64,000 nucleotides of DNA from Liolophura sinensis (taxonomy: Eukaryota > Mollusca > Polyplacophora > Chitonida > Chitonidae), in assembly GCF_032854445.1 (NCBI RefSeq), contig NC_088295.1, positions 64,211,249 to 64,275,248 of the forward strand, written 5' to 3'. A program made the position numbers and the translations under genes. This document shows positions 35,401 to 47,500 of this stretch, one piece after another (the first letter of the stretch is position 1; each line of letters begins with the position of its first letter). The notes beneath the pieces are model-generated. The model was not told the DNA's origin and did not search any database. It saw only the letters and a list, made by a program, of their open reading frames with translations.

Positions 35401-38400
35401 TCTTGATATATTTTGACACAAACCAAATTTTATTGCGTTCCATATACTTACATGTATTTTTAAATGATGGCGGCTTGAGGTATGTCACATTTACCATGTC
35501 CTTAAGACACAGTATTGCTTCTTTATTTACATGGATATGTATTTTAAACATCTTCGGAATGAGTACTAAACCAGTGTAATATCCTTTCTTGATAAGATTG
35601 CCATTATGACGTAAATTGCTGGAGTCAGTATAGAATAAAAGGTGTATATCCCCAGTATATATAGACAATTTTGACCAAACCACCACTTTGTTGTAATGTC
35701 AGATGTATAAGAATATAAATTTCAAGATTATTAACTTGTTCAGGGTGTATTGTTATTGAAGAATACTACTTTATGGAAGGTTCTCTCTCCCAAAAGGTTT
35801 TCACGGAGTCAGCCCCCAGCCAACCATACAGCAAAGACAGCTAATAAAAAAAAAAAATTCCTACAAACCTGTACAGGAGCTTCTTTACAAGGAACAGGAC
35901 ATTATGTATAGATCACAACTCCTTGGTTTATTGACAAGTGATGTTATGATATTGGACATGCCCTGGTCCTACTGTTTTGTACTGTGCAGGTTGTGATTGG
36001 TTTGCCAAACAGACCATAGTAATTTCACTGTTCAGAGGTAGGGTGCGATTTGTTATACCAGCTTGCAGAATTCAACCAAGTTGTAAAATGGTAACAAGTA
36101 TTTAATATTAGTGAAAAGGAAAGAAGTTGTATGAAACAGTGACTGCTAACATATATCACGCTGATATCACAAATCAGACTGTTTGAACTCAGCCTTACTT
36201 GCTCAACTGCACATGCAAAACCCAGATTACTGGCCTCAACTGGGAATACATGTATAGAGGTGTATTTCAAAGTTATGTTGCTCTTTGCCAAACAAGTTCT
36301 TGGCCCTAGAAGACACACAGTTGTGTATAATTGCAATGTGGGGTATGAAACATTGTTGCTTTGTTGCTTTTACATATAAGTTAAATATGTGAGTTAAATG
36401 TTAACACATTTAGTAGCACCTAAAATATACATGATGTGTTTCTTCTTGTTTGTGTAAAATTCGCTGTAAGATTTAATAATGGTAAGAGATTGTGTGATTA
36501 ATAGTACAACCTTGCCAGTGAGTTTCATGTCATCTCGAATGAAAATTATGTCAGAAGGAATGAGAGTGGGTTTAGTTGTATGTTATTTATTTATTTATTT
36601 ATATCTATTTATTTCAAGACACTGTTGTATGGTGTCTCGGTAACTTCAGATGAAACTCCGCGTTACCCAGCATGCCCTAGTAGGAAGCCCCTCACAGCGA
36701 TATCATCTCCTCTTCACATTGATATGTTGATATTGACATGTATACATTGACAATAAAAAACAGAATGATATGCTTGTGGCATGTTTCTTTTTTTTTCATA
36801 AATGGTCCGAACACTTAATTGAGTGGTGAGCTCCTTTGCAGAAGGAAACAAAACTTCGACAGTGCTAGTAAAAGGAGCATATATTCTCCAGACTCCCTTC
36901 ACCACAAGGTCTATTAGGCTATGTTAATTGTAGCTAGATGTACTTTGGGATGCATCTTAATGACCAGTTGTCAAAAATTTGCATATTAATTGGTAAGGTG
37001 TCAGATGACTATTTTTTGAGCAGGTGGCCACACATTATTTACATGAACCATTGAGCTAGCCAGCTGCATTGATGGCCATTGATTTGTTTATTTGATAAAT
37101 AAGTAGTGTAAATAGTGAACAATTCACTGCCAACTTTACACTGGGAGGAAACAATGACCATCCGCAGGTTGCTGACAGACTTTCCCACATACCACCAGAG
37201 AGACAGCCATTGGGTGTTCAGTATTTGGCCTACACCCCAGTCACGAGAGCCCCAACCCAGGAACATGTTGATTTTAACAACTGAGATTCAACATTATACT
37301 CCAGAATATTTTACTTGTATATGAAAGTGTTTTTCTAACAACAGCCAATGGTCTGTGGGCAGTGAGGTCGCAGACTCAAATCAGATGTGCTTGTCCTTGG
37401 TACTTGTCAGTAAACGGTATATTTTAAGTACTTCGTTCCCTCTAACCATGAAGTGAGTGAGTGCATGGGGTTTAACGTCGTACTTAACAATTTTTCAGTC
37501 ATATGACGACAAAGTCTTTAGAGTGCATGTACGTGTAATGTGCCTCCTTGTTGCAGGATGGATTTTCACCGCTCTTTTATCCAGTGCTGCTTCACTAAGA
37601 CGACTAACCAAAGGCAAGTAAGCCGCCCTACCCAAGCGATTACACTGCTACGGCAGACATTGCAATATCCCCTTAATGCTGAGCTTCAAGCGGGGAAGGT
37701 ACAACTTCCTCTTTTAAGGTCTTATGTGTGACCCGACCCAGGATTGTACCTGGATCTGCTCCTGAAGCCGACACTATCAACTGAGCTATCGGGGTCGGTC
37801 TCTAATCATGAAGTTGACAGCCTTCGTTTAACTGAAAATCTCTTGAAAACAGCAGTAAACACAAGTTAAATACAAATAAAAATACTAACTATATAAAGTT
37901 TTGCATTGTAAACAGGACAACATTGCAGAAGTTAACAGCATATATATTCACCAACTACATGTACATATACACTTTATACACATAAAATATAAAATATTAA
38001 AAATGTCATGATATTAATGTTCAGAAGTATTATCTTTGGCACCTCTTGGTGTTTTCCATATCACACATTTTTCAGAATGCAAAAGGTCTATGTCAGAAAT
38101 TCTTTTGTCTACATGTATGCGCAGATATAGATGGGTCCATTGACAATACACCAAATCACCAATTGACAGTGGACGTTAACTACGTCCCCTCGACAGATAG
38201 CTACAACCTGAAGAGGAATTGGAAGTCTTCACTCTGCAGGTTCCCCAGTACCAATGTTTCACCTCATTTCATCCTCCACTTTGTACAGCTGTGGTACAAG
38301 ATGTTTAGATGGACAAAACAGACTTTCCTCAGCTATTTCCAACATGCTTTCTGATAGGCCAAAGTTAATTTGGAAGTGCCGTCGTCGATCAATAAATTCT

Positions 38401-38437
38401 ACGGCTTCCCCGTGTGAAAATATTAATTCTGGTTACA
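32491..38437. other. Convergent intergenic region with both 3' UTRs
   Basis: Lies between the stop codons of two converging genes. I cannot place either polyadenylation site with confidence; an ATTAAA near 34,752 and AATAAA near 35,633 on plus are possible. Contents: a frame at 32,515-32,793 on plus discussed as a finding, loosely repetitive 'gctctggagcaaaatg'-type units at about 33,840-34,130, and a SINE at 37,455-37,799. Minus-strand frames of 101-130 codons at 33,710, 35,381 and 36,025 have no family features. Confidence 0.55.
37455..37799 (-). mobile_element. tRNA-derived SINE type B, copy 1
   Basis: The minus strand begins gaccgaccccgatagctcag with an A-box-like 'tagctcagttga' and a B-box-like 'gggtcgggtcacac'; the far end is the 'cttggggtttaacg'-type tail plus (cact)n. 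It is flanked by ctctaaccatgaagt (37,440-37,454) and ctctaatcatgaagt (37,800-37,814), a 15-bp target duplication with one mismatch. It lies between the two genes. Confidence 0.88.
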
Positions 38438-38509
38438 TCAGGATAACTTTGACAACAACTGAACCACATTATCAGAGTACTCATTCCTCTTCCCTGTGCT
38501 GTGTTCAAA
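38438..38509 (-). CDS. TTI1: TTI1 exon 26 (stop codon)
   Basis: Last 23 residues, FEHSTGKRNEYSDNVVQLLS plus KLS, then TGA. The NEYSDNVVQLL end matches the conserved N-Y-NVLQLLKEL terminus of TTI1, which identifies this small exon 2 kb from its neighbour. Acceptor taattctttcag. Confidence 0.93.
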   Translation of the reverse strand, partial: FEHSTGKRNEYSDNVVQLLSKLS

Positions 38510-41500
38510 CTGAAAGAATTAAAAACAATTAAACAATTAATTAATTAAAATTAAAAAAAAAATACATATATTATAAGAAGGGTATATGAGGATTTAAACC
38601 CCCGCACAATGACGCGCCATGGAATGCAGTGTCACGAAGAAAAATAATGTCAGCTTGCACAATAATTTAGTTGCGCAGCATATAAATTTCACATACACTT
38701 TGTGTGCATGGGCTGAGGATCTGACAAATGTACATTTTAAAGGAAGAGACCTCTAAAATTGATGTACATATCACTAAATAGATACTTGGCAGTATGCATA
38801 AATATACTTTCATTTATTTTTTCAGATTTTTGTGATGAGAGATAAATGCATTCAAACATTTGAATTCTAAGGTGAGTTTTATGAACCATATTTTCAGAGT
38901 CAGGAACTCTGATGTCACTGGAAGGTTTTTCAACTGTAATCACGACACTGAATGTTGGAATAAATCTTTTTACCCATGAGTAAAAGATTACTGATAAAAT
39001 ACTCCCTAAAATTCGTTTCTTATGGTGAACATCAGGAAAAAAAGGTGATATGACGTCAGAGTTCCAAGATACCGTCAGTATGGCTCATAAAGCCCCCATA
39101 GTATTAAATATTTGTTTGCCTTTCAACACTCTTGTAAAAATATGAAAAACTAAAAGTATTTTTGTGCATAGTTTTCAGTTGTCTGTGTGATGATCCTTAC
39201 TTCACATATTATCTTACTTTACTTTAACCTGCCTCATCAGCCAATGGCAATCGAGAATCACGGATGATGTAGGGACATACAATCTATAGTAAAGTTAATT
39301 CTGGTTTATTTGTCTATTGATTTCATTGTTGTTTCACGCAGCACTCATAAATTCTTAATTTATCAGGAGGGAACCGGAGAACATTGGGTAAACCACCCAC
39401 CTTTGGAAAATTACTGATGAACTTTCCAACATTTGATGTAATGATATGCACACCATATTGGTGGAAGAAAAAGCCTTCATCGACTGGTTGACATGCAAAA
39501 TGAGGCACAGGCATGGTCAACTGCTCACAGTCACCTAGGTTCCACAAACAGTGTTCAAGGCTGGATTTAAACTCCCAACTCGTGGGTCCTAACACCTGAC
39601 AGGAAAAAAGCTCATGAACAATTTAGCCATGACCTGCTCGAAACATCCTGCTTTAAGCTCTCACCCCAGCTCCAAGAGAGACTAGGTCAAAACATTAAAA
39701 TGATATGAAGAGAGATATAGGGTAGAGTAATTATGATGGAATGATGAAATGACTCTTACATGATATTACACCAGACAAAAGTGAAACTTCTGTTTCCACA
39801 TCACACCCCAAAACTTTCAACAGCAGTTTCATATTCCCATACTGGGTGTTACAGCCTACATTAGATGAATGTTGTGCAATGAATGAAAATAATAAAAAAT
39901 GAACATAGCTGAGCCGGCAGGAGCTGGATTTGAACACACGACTGATCAATGGTTAGTGGTTTCCAGGTAGTACATAAATGCAAAACATACTAAGTAATTC
40001 CTGTTATGTTAATATCTGCATTTACAGATCTAAATGACAACAGGGTGTGACAAAATCAGCCAGAGGGTGTTTATTTGATTTGATTGATTTGACTGGCTTT
40101 TTTAAGCCGTACTGAAGAATATTTAACTAATACCAAAGCAGTACGCTTTATGGTGGGAGGAAAGCCAGCCACAGGCTGGAGCAAACCCATGACCAAAGAG
40201 GGCTTTTAGGCACTCAACACAAGTTGCAATCAACAGATTTGAGGACCTGGTGTCCTTGCAGTTAATATATAGATCTACAGCACTCTGTGGTTATCACTTC
40301 ACTGACCTTTGTTTTTGAAGTCAAGGATAAATGCCCTTGTATTTGCCTAAACACTCCTAGAAGTAATGAGTAATCTGATCAATACCAGGTTTCTTGTGGT
40401 ACACAGAATCCATATGCATGTATAACAATTATAATTCAAACAGAAACCAAACATCATTATTTATTTAGTAATCATCATCATCATGTTTTTGATCTTGTTC
40501 CTAAATACCCATGGGACAAACCACATTCATTCTACATGGACAGTAATCCAGTACTGACCTTAACTGAAGGGAAGTGTTTGCTGGGTGGGCAGTAATCTTC
40601 TGGACTGTATAGATGGCTCAACAGCAGCCAAATACTGTCTGGTTCAATGATGATCAACTTCTCAAATGTCAAAATACAAGCCTGAAATGCAGAATGTTTA
40701 TTTATTTGATTGTTTTATGTCATACTCAACAATGTTTGCACTCACATAACGGCAGTCAGTTTCATGGGTGGAGGAAACAGGAGTGCCCACAGTAAACCAT
40801 CCACCTTAGATACGTTACTGATTAGACGCTGATATGCACAACATACTAGTGTAAGACACATGGACTTCAACGAATGTCAGACCAAACAAACATTATGAGC
40901 TGCCTATTGCCATCAGTGGGGCAGCGGGAATAAATGGGGAATACAGAAAAGTACCAGTAATAAAATTATCATTCAAGTACCAGACACACCCTTGACTTAC
41001 CACTTAACAAACATGTATATGATCTTAAAGAACAGCAGAAGGTTGGTATATTGGATATGATGTCATTTTCCTGTGGAAAGCAACCAGTCATGAATGACTA
41101 GTTGCTTGCTTGACATCAAAGGTAAACACCAGGGCAACAGGTTCATGTACTGATGTAACTACCCGATTGCCCAGAGAACATACATCACAACCAAAGCTGT
41201 ACATTTCTCAAACTTCCCCTGCTTTATCCTAAATGCAAGCTGCTCTGCATGACCTATCAACATTTTTTTTTTTTTTTTAAAAACTTGTTATAACTTGTTG
41301 AAATTTCATAGAAAGGAACACGGGAGAAAACCCATCTTCTGACCTTACTGAAGGTGGAAACATTTTTAACAGGACTTTACCATTCTACATATATACTTTT
41401 TCTGCTGTTACCTGTTGTAATAGACCAGGCTGCCTGGCACTGAGATAAGGCAGACAGGACTTTGCTATGGTCTCAATTTCCATATCTTCCACACCCATCT

Positions 41501-44500
41501 GCAAATAAACATTGTACAACATTCCTATGTGCTTGTTGACAATGCAATTCAACAAAAAGAGTCCCCTACTGACCACAATCCCATCAAGATTCGAACTACC
41601 CTAATTTTTAAGTCCATGACAACAACAGTGTGATCCCAAAGACAAAGTTATATCTCTTTTTGGCTGGCCTAATGGTCACCAGCTTAAATGTACGGTTTTG
41701 AATTTAACAACCAAACTCTACACTCAGCAATTTTTAAAAAATGTTATGATCTACACCATTTCTGCTCCATACGGATAATGCATCTGCAAGTTTATTTCAC
41801 AACTACATGAATCAGAGCCTAACACAGGAATCACTGAAATAATGTCAGTTCAAAAGTTTTATTGCCACTAAATGATTTGTCTCATTTTTCATCTACATGA
41901 CATTGAAAATCATTTCAATCTAGTCATATTTGTCACCTCAGTTATGGCAATGCCTGACTATCTGGCAGAACTACCTCAGACACCAATCACAATACACAAC
42001 CAACCACCCCGCCCCTAAACCTATCTTCTCCCGTTCCAGTCAATCTCCAGTCAGAATATATAGACTGCACTCTACCCTAATGTAATGAATGAAAATTCAA
42101 TATGAACTGGTTTAGATTTAGAATGTTCCCCATTCATGGATGATTCGACAAACGACCGAGTAAATGATCATGAAAAACTTACCATGGAACACAGTTTGCC
42201 CAAGTCTGACAGCACAGAAAACTGTAGTTTGTACTCTACTGTAAACTTATAAGCAGGACCAGCCTTCAGGCTGAAAACACATAAAACAATGTGTAATATT
42301 AGCCTAGACTAATTTACTTCCATGAGAAATCCTTCTGTTAAGAAAGCGTCACTTGAAGATCAGTATTTCAGGAGTCTCACAAGTTCATGCAGGTTGGACG
42401 GGACAGGCACGGGGCTCTCCCACACTGATGCAGGTAAATAGCATGATTTTACAGTATTTGCTCGACCAAATATACACCTGGGGTCTGTCCGCTCAACCGA
42501 GTGGTAATCAGCTACAGTAAAATCATGTCTTCTAACCGCGTTATTTTATGAGAGCTCCCACCTTATCTCGTCTAAACCTGTGTGTGAGGTTCCTGAAATG
42601 TCGATTAGGCGTATTAAAATCTCTTAACCACTTTGACATACAAAATTAGTTTAAACATGGTTAGTTTTTAGCCAAAATTTGAAAGTACCAGTAGTTTACC
42701 TTATTTCAGCCTGTTTCCTTAGGAAGTGTGTCAGTTTGGGAAAGATCCCTTTGACAGTTCTCTTCATGATAAACTCTCCGCAAACAGACGCCAAGGAAGT
42801 CAATGTTTGAAATGTCTGCAGTTCAAAACACACTTTATTGAAAATGTGCAAACAGAAATCCATTTCATGAGATTCAAAACCCATTACAGACAAGAAAATA
42901 ACTTCTGGAGGGTCTTAAAAAAAGCAAAGGTTATTCTTCATTAGAATACCATGTAGAAATCACAACGCACGATGGTCTCAAGAAGTTACAACGTACTGAC
43001 ACCGTGCCTATGCCGAGAGCAAAAGGGGGAAGTAACCAAGGCTGCCGATATAAAGAGTGGGAGTGCAAATGTGTCTTATTTGCCATGCCAAAGCTCTTAC
43101 TTTGATTATTCAGTGGAGATACTGTTTTTAGAATGGATCTTTATGTCTACCAGAAATAGTATTTCATCAGTGTTCAAATGTAAAAACTTACTAGGAACAC
43201 AAAACAGTTATACCACCTCACCTTCAAAGTAACCAGCTTTTCCTCGTCACTGAATCTCTCCACAAACGGGGGCCACACCTGGTGCACCAGGGGCAAGAGG
43301 ACATCTGAAAACAAGTGAGAGGGAGTTGCTACTAAATCTGACTTTAGTGACTCTGGATTCTGGCTGATCTGAAGGCAAACAGAATCATCACAAAAGACAT
43401 CACAGAATGTGGTTTATTACTTGCACTGATAACACTACTCTGGATAATGAGAGTTAAAAATTCAGCAAAAAGTTTTATTTTGCAAACATTCTAAACTTTA
43501 CAGAAGTTTCAGAGTTTAATTAACAACTTACTTTGATAATCTGTTAATGCTGTTGCTGCAGTAGCAATGGTGTCCAAAACCAGCAGACGCAGTCGCGGAT
43601 TGTGCGAGGACAGTAAATGCCTGCTCCTCAACAATACCTACAAACAAGAGATAAAAAGGTCTGACCAGTTATAATTCTCATCACACCACGGAAAGGGTTA
43701 GATTTATTTTTATTTTTTTTTCAACCAAGTAATATGCTTTTAAAACATCAGATTCTATGGTGGTCTACAGGTCTACAGTGAGCCAGAGGATATTGTGGTC
43801 TACAGGTCTACAGTGAGCCAGAGGATATGGCGGTCTTCAGGTCTACAGTGAGCCACAGGCTATGGTGTCTACAGTGAGCCAGATTCTATGGTGGTCTACA
43901 GTGAGCCAGTGGCTATGGTGGTCTACAGTGAGCTAGAGGCTATGGTGGTCTAAAGTGAGCCAGAGGCTATGGTGGTCTACAGTGAGCCAGTGGCTATGGT
44001 GGTCTACAGTGAGCCAGAGGCTATGGTGGTCTACAGTGAGTCAGAGGCTATGGTGGTCTACCGTGAGCCAGAGGCTATGGTCGTCTATAGTGAGCCAGAG
44101 GCTATGGTGGTCTACAGTGAGCCAGATTCTATGGTGGTCTACAGTGAGCCAGAGGCCATGGTGGTCTACAGTGAGCCAGAGGCTATGGTGGTCTACAGTG
44201 AGCCAGAGGCTATGGTCGTCTAAAGTGAGCCAGAGGCTATGGTGGACTACAGTAAGCCAGAGACTATGGTGGCCTACAGTGAGCCACAGGATATGGTGGT
44301 CTACAGTGAGCCAGAGGCTATGGTGGTCTACAGTGAGCCAGAGGCTATGGTGGTCTACAAGTCTACAGTGAGCCAGAGGCTATGGTGGTCTACAGGTCTA
44401 CAGTGAGCCAGAGGCTATGGTGGTCTACAGTGAGCCAGAGGCTATGGTGGTCTACAGGTCTACAGTGAGCCAGAGGCTATGGTGGTCTACAGGTCTACAG

Positions 44501-47500
44501 TGAGCCAGGGGCTATGATGGTCTACAGTGAGCCAGAGGCTATGGTGGTCTACAGTGAGTCAGAGGCTATGGTGGTTCACAGTGAGCAAGATTCTATGGTG
44601 GTCTACAGAGAGCCAGAGGATATGGTGGTCTACAGTGAGCCAGTGGCTATGGTGGTCTACAGTGAGCCAGAGGCTATGGTGGTCTACAGTGAGCCAGAGG
44701 CTATGGTGGTCTACAAGTCTACAGTGAGCCACAGGCTATTGTGGTCTACAGGTCTACAGTGAGCCACAGGCTATGGTGGTCTACAGTGAGCCAGAGGCTA
44801 TGGTGGTCTAGAGTAAGCCAGAGGCTATGATGGTCTACAGTGAGCCAGAGGATATGGTGGTCTACAGTGAGCCAGTGGCTATGGTGGTCTACAGTGAGCC
44901 AGAGGCTATGGTGGCCTACAATGAGCCAGAGGCTATGGTGGTCTACAGTGAGCCAGAGGCTATGGTGGTCTACAGTGAGCCAGTGGCTATAGTGGTCTAC
45001 AGTGAGCCAGAGGCTATGGTGGTCTACAGTGAGCCAGAGGCTATGATGGTCTACAGTGAGCAAGATTCAATGGTGGTCTACAGTGAGCCAGAGGCTATGG
45101 TGGTCTACAATGAGCCAGATTCTATGGTGGTCTACAGTGAGCCACAGGTTATGGTGGTCTACAGTGAGCCAGAGGCTATGGTGGTCTACAGTGAGCCAGT
45201 GGCTATGGTGGTCTACAGTGAGCCAGAGGCTATGGTGGTCTACAGTGAGCCAGTGGCTATGGTGGTCTACAGTGAGTCAGAGGCTATGGTGGTCTACAGT
45301 GAGCCAGAGGCTATGGTCGTCTATAGTGAGCCACAGGCTATGGTGGTCTACAGTGAGCCAGATTCTATGGTGGTCTACAGTGAGCCAGAGGCCATGGTGG
45401 TCTACAGTGAGCCAGAGGCTATGGTGGTCTAAAGTGAGCCAGAGGCTATGGTGGTCTAAAGTGAGCCAGAGGCTATGGTGGACTACAGTAAGCCAGAGGC
45501 TATGGTGGTCTACAGTGAGCCAGAGGCTATGGTGGACTACAGTAAGCCAGAGGATATGGTGGTCTACAGTGAGCCAGAGGCTATGGTGGTCTACAGTGAG
45601 CCAGAGGCTATGGTGGTCTAAAGTGAGCCAGAGGCTATGGTGGTCTAAAGTGAGCCAGAGGCTATGGTGGACTACAGTAAGCCAGAGGCTATGGTGGTCT
45701 ACAGTGAGCCAGTGGCTATGGTGGACTACAGTAAGCCAGAGGATATGGTGGTCTACAGTGAGCCAGAGGCTATGGTGGTCTACAGTGAGCCAGAGGCTAT
45801 GGTGGTCTAAAGTGAGCCAGAGGCTATGGTGGTCTACAGTGAGCCAGTGGCTATGGTGGTCTACAGTGAGCCAGAGGCTATGGTGGTCTACAGTGAGCCA
45901 GTGGCTATGGTGGTCTCCAGTGAGCCAGAGGCTATGGTGGTTTACAGTGAGCCAGTGGCTATGGTGGTGTATAGTGAGCCAGAGGCTATGGTGGTCTACA
46001 GTGAGCCAGAGGGTGTCAGTGACCTCATACATGTTTTTGCTGGAAATGGTTCATTTCACGGTCCATTTGGTGAATGTATTCACAAATCTATATGTACATG
46101 GATTTTTAATGATGATATCTAGCAGTTTGTGTGTGTTATGTAACAAAAACCGAATGCCACTGGTCCCAACATTGTCAGAAAAAGGACACCTTGGAATCCA
46201 AATTTTCAAATACATTTTACCAGGTTGAAAAATTTCCAACTAAAAAATTAAATAAATCAAATTTTTTTTATGGACGGTGGTTATGGACTTTCATCTTTCA
46301 TACTTTAGGTTAGTGTTTCATTTTGTCTTTAAAGTATTCAAATCTTCATCATACAAAATGAATATACCTATTATAAGTTCTAGATATGTGTGATATTGTT
46401 CAAACATTGGATGTATAGCTCAACTGTACTATATTTTTGTTCTTTTTTTATTTTTATACTTTAAACAATCACTCATTCAATTTCATTTTCACTTTTTATT
46501 ACATTTCCACTATGTGCTATGACATTTATAACATTTGGCTTTGTTTATGATTTATTTATTAATTTGATTGGTGTTTTACACCTTCTCAAACATATTTCAC
46601 TGATACGATGGCAGCCAGCATTACTGTGGGAGAAAACAGGCAGAGCCAGGGTATAACCCACGACCATCCGCAGGATGCTGCCTGACCTTCCCACGTACAG
46701 CCAGAGAGGAAGCCATCATTAGTTGGACTTGAACTCAGAGCAACCACTGGTGAGAGGCTCCTGGGTCATTGCGCCGTGTTCGCGTGCTTACCACCTTGGC
46801 CACAGAGGCCCCTGCCCCTTTGTATATGAGAATTCCACATCACACTTTGTGAGGATGTAACATCCCTATGTGTAAATGTTTGCTGCCATTCCAGACTTTC
46901 TGAACAGGTTAAACAATCTGGTTGTATCAGGACAGTTATGCTGATATTATATATTCTAACACCATGTTAGAATTCCTTTTGTTTTTACAAAAAATGTACC
47001 TCCTTCACAGTTTTTACATGTTGGGGTGGTTCTGATGGTGTATCTTCATCCTCCATCTGATCCTCATATGCTGGTTCCTCATCCTCATTTTCATCCTCAT
47101 CCACATTTCCCTCAGATATCAACCTGTTCTTGTGATATTCCTCGAAAAATCTGACCACATCCTCCACAGAAGTTATCTCCCCTTGTGTGGTGAGCAACTT
47201 TGGATTTCCAGCCTTAACAACAGACACACATAAAAACAGATCTACACGTGCATGTACATTTAGTTTTTAAACCAGCCAATACTTTTACCACTTTTTCTCT
47301 GAAGTTTTTCTTTTCTCCATAGATATGAAGCTAATTAGCCTTTCAGGAACACCCAAACTCTGTCACCTCAAAATTGTTTCCATAACACCTGTTTAGTGTG
47401 ACAAAATGTTTGTTTGATTGAGGTTCAACATACTACTACTGATCTTGCTAATGTCAAATCTAGTGCCTGCTTCCTACACTGACAAGTCGCTAGCGAGATT

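Noticed and set aside
35381-35686. 101-codon minus-strand frame, and a 103-codon one at 36,025-36,336
   Set aside because: Random-length frames in AT-rich DNA without recognisable motifs or repeats of family patterns.
39323-39595. 90-codon minus frame between TTI1 exons 25 and 26
   Set aside because: Lies entirely in a SINE-related repeat found elsewhere in the window.
45056-46228. 390-codon plus-strand frame, and 251-codon minus-strand frame at 45,277-46,032
   Set aside because: Both are translations of the 27-bp minisatellite, whose unit is nine codons without a stop; they lie in a TTI1 intron and show no domain or start context.
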